Below are positions 50,107-60,285 of a DNA stretch of 64,000 bases, in pieces. Source of the DNA: Endocalyx cinctus (lineage: Eukaryota > Ascomycota > Sordariomycetes > Amphisphaeriales > Apiosporaceae). Where the stretch lies: positions 186,001 through 250,000 of the forward strand of contig BCKC01000009.1 of assembly GCA_001600455.1 (NCBI GenBank), read 5' to 3'. The translations under genes and the position numbers were made by a program. Each line of letters opens with the position of its first letter. The stretch's first letter is position 1. The notes under the pieces are model-generated. The model saw only the letters and a list, made by a program, of their open reading frames with translations. It was not told the origin of the DNA and made no database searches.

Positions 50107-50509
50107 TGCATATGAACGTATGCGAGTCATACTATGCACTGTGTCGTCCCGTGACATAACTTTACAGGTCTAGTAAAAATAGGGGTAACAGGTACACAGG
50201 TCGGATTGTCTACTACATATAAACTTGGATGAATAGCTATTGAGGTAATAAATATATTAGATACGTGAAATAATTTATTCCATCACTAGTTCTAGTGGCT
50301 CACCTAGTTTACACTAATCCTGATGAGCCAGTGCTCATAGGTGATAGTTCCGATGGTGAGCTTGCAGGCTTGTAAGCACTAATACATATGTGTAGTTTTT
50401 ATTTTATACATAATAATTTCATGATGTTCGGTCTATCTTTATTCCGCTGCACCCATATCTGGGCCTCTGGTTTTTGTGCCATGCCCCACTTATAATTCAG
50501 TTCATTTTA

Positions 50510-50553
50510 TACTCACAAAACTGTGGTGGAACTCCACCACAGTTTTGTGAGTA
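50510..50553. repeat. Perfect 21-bp hairpin
   Basis: Positions 50510-50530 pair base for base with 50533-50553 across a 2-base loop. The core is TGTGGTGGA/TCCACCACA. Such near-perfect palindromes are often tiny inverted-repeat transposons or their footprints. Confidence 0.9.
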
Positions 50554-50901
50554 CTATATAGAAGTGAATGTATAATTGTATAATGCTCTGTAATAGTATA
50601 GTATTTGTAGTATGCTTGTGAATAAGGGTATCTTCTTGTGCTAGTGTACATACAAGTCTTCAAATTCTGGGCAAAGACTCAATCTTGCAAGAAACTTCCA
50701 GCCCCGTAAAGTAGTATTACATTGTGAAATTGATATTGACTAGCTAGCTAATGTGGGTCCTTGAGGGAATTAGTGTGTGTGGAGATTGTGATCAGACAAT
50801 GTAGCTTACTGGTTGAAATTTTGGTGTGTGGGACTGAAATGAGTCTCCCACAACAAATATAACTCTTATTATTGCTCTAGAACTTCAACAAACACAGAAC
50901 A

Positions 50902-50974
50902 GGCTGGTTGGCGCAATTGGCAGCGCGTACGACTCCAGATCGTAAGGTTATCCGTTCAAATCGGGTACCGGTCA
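50902..50974 (+). tRNA. tRNA-Trp (anticodon CCA), intronless
   Basis: 73 nt fold into a full cloverleaf. The acceptor is GGCTGGT with ACCGGTC (one G-T and one T-G wobble). The D arm is GCGC/GCGC. The anticodon stem TACGA/TCGTA encloses loop CTCCAGA, with CCA at 50935-50937. The T arm is ATCCG/CGGGT with loop TTCAAAT, and A73 is the discriminator. The D and anticodon arms match the fungal Trp tRNA pattern (GGCGCAATGG…CTCCAGATC). A T run at 50978-50982 can terminate Pol III. CCA is not encoded, as expected for a nuclear gene. Compared with typical fungal Trp tRNAs the acceptor and T stems look diverged but paired. Confidence 0.9.
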
Positions 50975-51590
50975 TCATTTTTGGTGTTTTACTTTTGGTT
51001 AAAAGTTGGGAGAGATATCCGCTGATGTTGATTTTTGCTTTGAGGTACCTTCTTTTTTTGAATTTTAATTTATCTAGAGCACCTTCCATCCCTTTTCATT
51101 ATCCTTATCCATTTATCTTTGCTGAATTATGGGCAGAAGGCAAGTTGTGCGCAAGTTGTGCTTCTGAGTGGCAATTATCGCGAAATTCTTCAATGGAGAC
51201 TTTCAGCCACATATATTGCTATGAGTATCACGTGACCCAATTTTCCACAATTGCCATATACGCCACACATTGCCTCACTAGAGAATGATTATTAATAACA
51301 CACTACCCAAACTTAAAAAGTCAAATCCAAAGTTCATATCTACAACAAGAAACAAGATGTCTGGAAGACCTTTTGTTTTTTTGATTATTTATTTTCAAGA
51401 TGATAGACTAAGTGAAATCTCGCAGTATAGGTCATAGATATGTATTAATACAGATACTTAACTATGCCTATACTGACTGGACCGACTATAATACCAGAGT
51501 GATTGTACCGTACATCTATACCCGTGAACCCATGGAGTTCTTCACGTCACCTGATCTTTAGTCAACCACAACAACAACCTCGTAGGGCAT
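50975..51590. other. Intergenic, no supported gene
   Basis: 616 bp between the tRNA and the stop of the sugar transporter gene. The plus-strand frame 50908-51288 starts inside the tRNA and is not real. Confidence 0.6.
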
Positions 51591-53693
51591 CTACAACAAG
51601 TCGCCTTTATCCCTCATTTCCTGAGCGCGCTTCTCCACATCTTCAGCGATATTAGCCCTGTAAGTAGACTTGTCCGAACCGGGGATGATCCAAGGCGCGT
51701 TGGAGAACAGGTAGTTCATCTCTTCAAGAGGCAACTTCTTAGTTTCAGGTAACAGAAGGTAGAAGAATAGTGCGTTCGTAAAGTTTCCAAACACGAAGAG
51801 AAGGTAGTATCGCCACCCGACGCCGTCGATGGCGATCTCGGTCACTTGTCCGATCAGCGTGTTGAACGCGAAGCTGACCATCGTCGCGATCGACACACCC
51901 TTGCTTCGCGTATGCGTGTCGAAAATCTCGGCAGGGATGATCCTATTATTGAAATGATTAGAAGGTATATGAAGACGTCGCGGGTTTGAACGACTTACCA
52001 AGAAAGAGGTCCGCAAGAGAACGAGAAAGAAATGTTATACAGCCAGGTGCTGCGATTTCATTTTTTATTAGTCATACTTTTTACCAGGTCGTCATCGGGA
52101 GAAGGGGGTGAGGTTTTCTTACACAATGATGAAACCCCAACCAGCCGTGCTTTGCGAATTTGATGCCGGCGGGTACAGAGCTAGACACCCAAAGGTCAGC
52201 ACTACAGTCATCAACCAAAAGTTGACGCAGACATTCCGAGTGTGAGTGAAGAAGTAGTAAGACTTACCAAGAAGAATGGTGGCCACGATAAAAGTAATCC
52301 CGTTCACGATATTACCGGCGATGATGGTCGGCCTACGGCCGAACTTGTCGATTAGCAGCATACACATGCCCTGAGCGATCAATGCGAGAATGCTGTTGAT
52401 GGCCTGATATTTGAGTGCGTTATCCGCCGATATGCCGATCTGAGCGAAGATGCTGACGGAAAAGTATTGGATCGCCGAAACTCCCGTAAGCTGTGCCGAC
52501 CCCTGCAGAGCGCAAGCGAGGAAGAGACGGCGGAAAGCAGACCTAGGTGTCGTAAATTAGCTGGCTGTCCTTATGGGAGATCCGAGATAACATCAAGAGG
52601 AGTTGAACTTACTTGCTTCTAAAGAGCTCTACGTAGCTCTTCGCCTCGTGGTCGTGCTCAAACGTGATAGACTCCTGGATCTGGGCGAACTCGGCACGAA
52701 CCCAGGTATCAGTGACGTCGCCGTTGGCGTGGAGCTTGGCCAGGGTCACGAGTCCGTCATCGCCACGGCCGTGATCGATAAGCCAACGCGGACTCTCGGG
52801 GAACAACAAGATCAAAGCGGCGAGGATGACGGCGGGAACAATCTGGATCCCCAGAGGCACCCTCCATTGTCTGTCGTCGTGCAGATTGATGAAGGTTCCG
52901 TATGTAATCCAACCAGCCAAGAAAGCTCCAATTCCGAGCATGAACTGCTGCAGCCCCGTCACTCTACCTCGGATAGAGGGGTGGGCGATTTCACTTTGAT
53001 AAACGGCTTGTAAATTTTGATCGAGGTTAGTTACACCTGATGCATTAGTTCAACTAAATGAAAGTGCCATTTCTTACTATATAGCCAACCTCGTTAGTCA
53101 TTCTGATCGTCTCAATTTCTACTAGCGAATTAGACCGAAAGAATCACTTACCGAATAATCATAGTGAGGAACCCAACGCCAACGCCGGCGATCGCTCTTC
53201 CGGCATATAGATAATTGACCGTCTGCGCTCCAGTCTGGAGTCCACCACCAAGAATAAAGATGAGAGCACCCATCATGATGGTCAATCGACGACCCAACTT
53301 ATCGCCGACCGTACCCGCAAAGCCGGCACCGAAGAAGGCACCACCGGTGAACAATGAAACGACAGCTCCACTATACTCATTCAATCAGCCCAGCTCACAG
53401 CGTAACGTCAACTGGTTTTTATCGGACAAAATGATACATATGATTTTACTCGCCACGATATGTATGGTACGTACTTTTGGGACGCTGTGGTCTGGAATTT
53501 ATCCGCGTAAGCGGTGCTGCCGACGACGCCGGCTATGACGCCGAGATCGTATCCGAAAAGCGCGGACCCTAACGAGGCGAACACGCCCACGAGAAACTAA
53601 TGTTAGGAAGATATGATTGTCTGTTAGTCATCGTTTGTCTCAGAAAACTTGCTGAAAAACATAAAAACATACCTGATAAACACGGGGCTTCAT
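51591..53693 (-). CDS. MFS sugar transporter, possible frame break at one splice donor
   Basis: Minus-strand exons: 53693-53673, 53596-53475, 53370-53152, 53006-52613, 52542-52268, 52180-52123, 52049-51999 and 51942-51591, about 496 residues. Sugar-porter signatures are FGYDLGVIAG in TM1, GDKLGRRL, AGRAIAGVGVGFLTM, AHPSIRGRVTGLQQF, FPESPRWL, QQ-like TGVSAIQYFSVSIFAQIG, IDKFGRRPT and PETKKLPLEEM. Seven of eight exon joins are in frame. The exon 3/4 join is not: exon 3 ends ATT ATT CG before GTAAGT and exon 4 begins CC GTT TAT CAA. Removing one G at the donor would give MII-P-VYQSEIAHPSIRG, the family consensus. This is either an extra base (a sequencing or genuine frameshift) or a splice I failed to resolve. 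It probably imports hexoses or related sugars across the plasma membrane. Confidence 0.85.
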
Positions 53694-55364
53694 GATGAAG
53701 CGCAACCCTCTTCCTCTCGATTTTTATACTCCAGAGGACTATATCGATTGAAGTAGTACAAGAAGGAAAGAATCCAAAAAAGCTGCTGCCTCTCTCACCG
53801 AAGAATGCGACAATTCAATTCGATGCAAAGATCAAATAAAAGTCGTCAGACTGGATGGAACCACGTGAACCAGGAGCAGAAACTGGACAAATAGGTAAAC
53901 ATGGTTACATCTTTATATATATGTCAAGACAACACCAAGAGCCAAGAAAACAAAAAGGAAAATGATGCCACGTCCCCCGCATAAAGAGCTTCAAAATTTG
54001 GAGAAAGCCTCCATGGGTTCGAATCCATCTTAACGGATCAAGTTGCTGAACACAGTGAGCAAAGAGAGAGAAAAAAAAAGACATATGATGGGTCAGAGTG
54101 TACGCGCTCTTCCTTTCTCTCCCTACCCGTGTTAAAAGTCTGGGGGAGAGCGGAAGAGGCTTTCCAGCAATAAGGAACCGTGGAAAGCTGGACGATGCGC
54201 GCCAATGGCACGCCGAGAATGGGTGCAAGGGTCGACGAGACAAACCTGGAGGATGCTCTTAGCAGTCAGAATAAGTAACTTCCGGGGAGCGCTTGTGGAG
54301 AAATTACCCCGTTACACCGAGGTACCGGGGGAATATATAGAAGATTTTGTTACATATAATAATAGTTACTGGGATGGAGGGAAAAAAGTTATCAGGGTAA
54401 ATGCCTGAGTTTACGAAGGGTCTTCTACACGCCTCTACGGAACCATCTTTAAAAGCCTTTAAATACATACTTTTTGCGTAAGTACATACTTTAAGGCATA
54501 TTATGTAATAATACAGCAATAATATTATAATGAATAATTCAAGTTATAGTAAAAATTGTAATGTAAACTCAGGACGTTCTGTGGGCTGGTAAGCTCACCT
54601 CTAGTATATATATATATACCACTGGACAAGTGCTTATCATGACTTTTAAAAACAAAGCTTCGGAAGAAACCCCTTTGAAGAATCTCGTTGGGTTTTATGA
54701 TAATACAGCCAGCCTATTCATATTTAGTCTGAAACAAATGTTCATATCTGCGGTATGAGCGGCCCTGGAGCGAAAGTTGAACACTTCAGGCCCTAGTACT
54801 CTACGTCCCTTCGTCTACACACCATCTTGGATCAGAAATCTAGAAAACCAGTAGCGAAATCATTCTTGGTATCTTCCAAACTGCTGCTTCGCTAAGTAGG
54901 ATGATCTAGTAACAAGATCTGAGCGTGTCGTAGCAGGGATTTGGACAGTTTGAGAGGCATAAGATTGCATTAGGTGTAACAAGATAATAGGATCATCTGC
55001 AACTCGCATGTCTACTGTGTATATCGTCACTTCCAAAAGGAAGCTTACTATTTCGTAGAGGTTTTCTTCTCGGTCGTTACACTCATCGATCTTTTATACA
55101 TATATAACTGTGATCATGGAACTTGTATATCTATAACACCACCTCCAAAATGAAGTTTGGTATTTCGTAGAATTAGAGATTTTCTTCTCGGTCATTATAC
55201 TCATTGAATTATTTATACATCTATAACTGTGATCATGGTACACTGTCGTCAATTTTTATACATCCTTCCTTCTTAAGAGGACCTGATTTCGGCCACTTCG
55301 AAAAAGCTCTAGAGGCTCGTTTTTTTTTTTTTTTTTTCTTTACCACAACGTCTATTACTCTCTT
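53694..55364. other. Intergenic with a diverged tandem duplication
   Basis: 1.67 kb without a supported gene. Near the glutaredoxin 3' end it contains two related segments of about 100 bp (55028-55122 and 55140-55241) and a poly(T) run at about 55320-55337. Confidence 0.6.
55028..55241. repeat. Diverged direct tandem repeat, two copies of about 100 bp
   Basis: 55028-55122 and 55140-55241 share CCAAAA-GAAG, TATTTCGTAGA, TTTTCTTCTCGGTC and TATAACTGTGATCATGG in the same order, with small indels. It is an old local duplication. Confidence 0.85.
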
Positions 55365-56109
55365 TTAAGACTCAGCTTTACCGGTCGGACTGGCTAAGAC
55401 GCCCTTCTCCTTAAACATGTCCGCCAACGAACCGTCCTGGTGCATTGAGATCAAGATATCGCAGCCACCTACGAATTCCTTGTCGACGTATAGCTGGGGA
55501 ATGGTAGGCCAGTCGGAGAATTCCTTGATGCCTATATTTTGGTGTAAATATTACTCATTAGTTAAAAGGAACCCTAGATACTAGAAATGCTACCACCATC
55601 ACTCATTTTTCTTCTTCTTCTTCTTCTTCCTCCTCTTCCAAAATGTCGCATATATTCGAGAAAAAAAAGAAGAAGAAAAAAACGTACCGGATCGCAATTC
55701 CTCATCCTCCAGAACATTAAAGGCAGCAAATTTGCTAGGATCTATTCCCTGCAGGCCGAGGATCTGGATGCTCGCCCTGGAGAAGCCGCACTGGGGCAGC
55801 TCGGGGGTGCCCTTCATGAACAGCACGATGGGGGCGGACGCGACGGCGTTCTCGATGGCCGTTCGCGTCTTGTCCGAGAGCAGGCGCGACTGGACGGCGG
55901 CTAGGAAAGGCGACGCGGCTCGCTGGGAGATGGGTAGAAAGGAGGAGGAGGAGGAGGAGGCCGGTCGGAGCGCCGTGGCGGTCGTCGTAGCTTGCCTTTT
56001 GAGGCTCTGGTAGATGTGGATAATTAATTAGTAACCTCTTCGTCGCAGGTTTTTTTTTTGTGTCCTTGGTGAGAGAAGAACTTACCGCTACAATTGATCG
56101 GGAGAACAT
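55365..56109 (-). CDS. GRX5: Mitochondrial monothiol glutaredoxin (Grx5 type)
   Basis: Predicted exons run 56109-56086, 56006-55688 and 55531-55365 on the minus strand, 169 residues. Exon 1 is only eight codons. The N-terminal 45 residues are rich in Ser, Ala, Thr and Arg with no acids, a mitochondrial presequence. The glutaredoxin core follows: [16 protein letters not shown] with active-site Cys81 in the monothiol CGFS motif, WPTIPQLY with the cis-proline and GGCDI, all glutathione-binding positions. The protein carries Fe-S clusters from the Isu scaffold to targets in the matrix. It is single domain, unlike the nuclear/cytosolic Grx3/4 type, which has an N-terminal thioredoxin domain. Introns are GT-AG and in frame. 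Confidence 0.95.
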
Positions 56110-58171
56110 GATGGTAGGATGACAGTATGTATGCGAAAGGATGGAGAGAGGTGAAATTAAGACAACAAGCTCAAGTCTTGAAAGTTAATTACTTGTCAAT
56201 GGTATCTTTGCCTAAGTTCACTTGACGATCTCGGGAAGCTTTGAAATGTAGTGGCGTTCCGAAAAATACTTAAGTTAATTATTAATAGATGCGCTATCGG
56301 TGGACGATAAAGAAGTGGGCTGATCGCTAATTTATAGTGGCTCAATCCACTATATTACCCATAATTACAGTAGTACCTTAAGATGCGCTAGGGAGAGAAA
56401 GGTATCAGCTGGCAGATATTCTTAGTGAGCAGAAATACCGAAACCCCCCTTTGAAGTTGTTCTCTGCGTCTGTGAAAAAAAAAAAAAAAAAAAAAAGAGA
56501 TGAAGCTTGTGATTATTACTATTTGTTCTACTTTGTCTTATTTTATATAGGAAAGTACTTAAAGAGTTACCAAACTAATAAGTGAGTGAAACCTCTCGTT
56601 CGAGCATTGGGTGTCTAGCTATAAACAAGACTTAAATATGTTCTTTAGCATAAAAAACTGTCATAGTGGTACGGATTCTATCGTTTATGTATAAGTCGAC
56701 AGTCAGATATGTCTTGACTCTTCATTGTCCCATATATCCTGTTAGTAACAGGTGTAGCAAGAGTAGAATTGCTTCAGCTACACCTATCCGTAGAGGTATA
56801 AATACACCACAATGACTCTCAACTTAAAACAGACCTGACAGATAGAGCTAATAGAGAGAGTCTTGTGTATATTAATTCTTAGAATTACAGCATGAGACAT
56901 TTGCTGATTGTAGTTGTTATCCGTGCGATATATCTAGAAGGATTCCTTTTGCTGGTTTCTAACTCCCATCTACTTTATATGTCTAGCAGCTACCTTTCAA
57001 ACCATCTCTCAAGTTGGCTGGAGTAGCCGAGGAGGATTATATCTGGGTGACGATCATAGTTCCGATGGGATTCACGAAGCTGTTTCTTTGCAGTGACGTC
57101 GTAAGCTCGCTCGAGCGGTGCACTAGATCTCCTCGAGAGGGGTGATGGAGTTATGCGGTCCAGAGCTTTGAGGATCTTCAACATTATTAGTCTATTCGAC
57201 TTGACCCGATCTCGTTACCTCGACTTTATCACATCAGACGATGATCTTCCATTAATTTATATTTCTGAGAACTAGCTTAACTTCTTGCCTCTTTCTTACG
57301 CAACTCGACAAACACGATGCCGAGTGATACCGAGCGATGCCGAGTGATGGCGTTGACGATAGTTCGGATCTTGCCGCTCGTTACGGCAGTGATTAAGATA
57401 GTGACTCCACTTATAAGTTTCTAGGTTAGGGTGTCATTGCGCTGTCAGTGTACATATGATAACCGAAGGAGGGGCAAATATGAGGGGTCTTTTGGGGTTC
57501 ATTACCGTATCACCCTATTATAGCTACAGCTATTCATTTACTTACGATTTTCAAATCGCTGATTGGTAATTTACTTGAAAAGTATCTCAGGTTAGTGAAA
57601 AGTATACCTTCAGCTTTTTCAGCTATTCGTACTATCTGACCTACTTAACTGATCATGAATATTCTCATAACTATCCACGTCCTGCTCAGCCGGTAGGCCC
57701 GAAAACGCCTCGTGAATGACGACTTGAGAATACGGTCGCCATCACACTAAAACGAAAGTTGAAAAAATAAACATTCAAAACAGGTATGAAATCAAGCAAA
57801 CGAGTGATTTAAATGAAAAAAATATCGGAGAGTGGCATGACCCCACCTGGCCACCGAGATACAATATTGCGTGTTAGTCTCGCGAAGAACACCCCCCTTT
57901 AAAGTCCATCGTTCCATCACATCATCACGGGATACCGTGACTGACTAACAAAGAAAAGTAAAAAGAGAAACTATAATTAGACAACCGTAGTTCTCCACTA
58001 CTTCCTATCTACATTTGATATTTCTTTTTTAAATATTCCTCATCAACTCTTGGCGAAGAAACTCAGGAAGCAGAAAGCACTACTTGAGTTATTATTACTT
58101 CACTACCATAATCCATTCTATATCCAAAAAAAAAAAAAAAAAAAAATCTTAGTATATAAAAACAAAAAGCC
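56110..58171. other. Intergenic, divergent promoter region
   Basis: 2.06 kb between the divergent glutaredoxin and PPC decarboxylase genes, with no supported ORF. It contains a poly(A) run near 56475-56496, a GATGCCGAGTGA mini-repeat at about 57317-57348 and a poly(A) run near 58127-58146 close to the decarboxylase start. Confidence 0.6.
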
Positions 58172-59170
58172 ATGCTCCAAACCGTCTCCCCCAAGCACGA
58201 CACGCACCACGAGCGGCAACTGCAGAGCTCCGTCGAGACCCTAGCCGCCTCTCTCCGCGACGGAAAAAAACACCTGCTCCTCGCGGCGAGTGGCTCCGTC
58301 GCGACCATCAAGCTGCCGCAAATCGTCGCGGCCTTTTCGTCGTACCCGCGCGCGGCGCTCTCGATCCGCATCGTCCTGACGCCCGCGGCCGCCCGGTTCC
58401 TCGCCGGCCAGTCCCGCGAGCAGCCCCTGTTCTGGTCCCTCCTGGACGCGCCCAACGTCGACGCCGTCTACGTCGACGAGGACGAGTGGAGGCGGCCCTG
58501 GCGCCGCGGCGATCCCATCCTCCACATCGAGCTGAGGCGCTGGGCCGACCTGCTCGTCATCGCCCCGCTGAGCGCTAACACGCTGGCCAAGATCGTCGGC
58601 GGGTTCGCCGACGGGCTGCTCACGAGCGTCGTCCGCGCTTGGGACCCCTTGGGCGATTTAGACGCTCCTTCTTCCGCTTCCCTGACTAACGGGGATTCGA
58701 CCGAGAAAAATGGGAAAAGGAAGCAGAAGAGGATCTTGGTCGCGTGCGCTATGAATACGGCCATGTGGAGACATCCCCTGACCGCGAAGTCCCTGCGGAT
58801 TCTGAGGGAGGAGTGGGGTGTCGGTAAACCGCTGGTCGGGAAGGAATCCGGCGGTGGTGCTACTAATGGCGTGCTCGGTGATGCCGATGGGTCTGCGGAA
58901 GCGACGACGACGGATGAAGTCGAGGAGGGTTGGTTTGAAGTTCTGATGCCTCAGAAGGTATATATATATCCCCCTTTATTTTTCTTTTTACTTACGTATT
59001 TGACATTTTTTTTCTGCTACATGTTCTCCCCTTTTTTTTTTCCTATGAGAGGTTTCGAAAACGCTGACAAGAAGTAGAAAACCCTCGCTTGTGGAGATGT
59101 AGGTGATGGCGCTATGATGGAATGGTCCGATATTGTAGCCATAATCAAGGAGAGACTAGATCTAACATGA
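58172..59170 (+). CDS. Phosphopantothenoylcysteine decarboxylase (Hal3/Cab3-like flavoprotein)
   Basis: Predicted exons are 58172-58957 and 59078-59170, giving 292 residues. The flavoprotein core has LLLAASGSVATIK (FMN phosphate loop), HIELRRWADLLVIAPLSANT with catalytic His118, ACAMNTAMW (the substrate-clamp x-M-N-x-x-M-W motif) at 191-199, and LACGDVGDGAM with Cys267. All three key residues known from the plant Hal3a enzyme are present. It decarboxylates 4'-phospho-N-pantothenoylcysteine to phosphopantetheine in coenzyme A synthesis. In yeasts the activity is split among Hal3, Vhs3 and Cab3, but here one short polypeptide carries the complete set, so it could act as a homotrimer. A low-complexity insert at about 160-185 and another at 225-250 interrupt the fold. 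The intron is T-rich, ending AAGTAG. Confidence 0.92.
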
Positions 59171-60285
59171 AAAAAAAAGAGGAGTTTGAGATGGAGAAAG
59201 GAAAAAAAAACTATGGATTCTGCTTTGTGATGATGGATGGTACTGGGGACGAGTCTTACCCAGGAGCCACGCCAAATCCGCATTATACCATCGTTGATAA
59301 GGAAAGTGTTCTTCGGAGAAGAAAAAAAAAGTTTGGCGTTAAGTTCAAATGTTTACTGCCTTTGCTTTTCATTATTAATCCCTCGTTTATTAGACGGATG
59401 GTCACGCACCAAAGATGAGAAGTTGATTGATGTCAGAGAAAGCGAGAGAAGGGGGGTAACCAAAAGAAAAGGAAAATAAAAATTAGCATGTCGCGAAGGG
59501 GTATGCAAATTAGTAAATCGTTGAATCGTTAAGTGTTCTAGGTGGTCACGGCAAAAGGACGATGTTGTTGAATATTCATCTATTCGATTGATATTCTATT
59601 CATTTCTCCCATCTTCACCTCCTCGACCTTGTTTCTCAGCTCTCCTTTGAGTATGTACATTACATAATTTTACAATAACAACTAAAATAAAACATGCATG
59701 CGGAAGAATAGAAACGAAGCTGAAGGCTTCTTCCTTCGCTTCTCCTTTTCGAAATTTCAAATGCAAAAACCCAGTATAACCCGTCCATGCTAAGATTCAA
59801 CAAACACCCCTCCGTTTCAGCCAATTCCATGAGAGTTCTTTAATTTCGCCTTTCCTCTGTTCAAGTTACAAAAAAAAAGAAGAAGAAAAAGCAAATGAGA
59901 AATATAGCAAATAAAACTTCCAGACCAATGCAAGCCGGGCTAAGTGTTGTCATGTGTGTTGGTCATAATACAAATATTTTCGGGTCATTTGTGCCACCGT
60001 AAAGTAAAAAACAGAGCTCGCCAACCAGAGGCTCGCTCAATAATCAAATTTCGCCACGCAATTGCAATGCTAATGCTAATTAGTTAAGAGATAAAAACAG
60101 GGCGAAATATGAGCCCTAGAACTACAGCCGAATGGAGAGAAAAAAAAAAGCAAAACAATACCCCTGAGATTGGGGTCAAATGCATCTCCGTTAGCGATGA
60201 GGAAAAGGCGTTAAAAAAGAAACAAGCCGGACCACTGTCTCCGTAGGATTCGTTACATATAGTACAATAAGACGTTGAAATGCGA
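59171..60285. other. Intergenic, convergent 3' regions
   Basis: 1.1 kb between convergent genes. Short A runs and AATAAA-like strings are present, with no supported gene. Confidence 0.6.

Larger units (their letters stand above)
49721..50901. other. Intergenic with hairpins, upstream of tRNA-Trp
   Basis: 1.18 kb AT-rich spacer without a supported protein gene. Contains two perfect hairpins (50074-50106 and 50510-50553), a density not seen elsewhere in the window. Confidence 0.6.

Noticed and set aside
50908..51288. 126-codon plus-strand frame
   Set aside because: Starts inside the tRNA-Trp gene and has no protein features.
54014..54029. T-arm-like GGGTTCGAATCC string
   Set aside because: No matching acceptor, D or anticodon arm on either strand; the TTCGAA palindrome alone is common.
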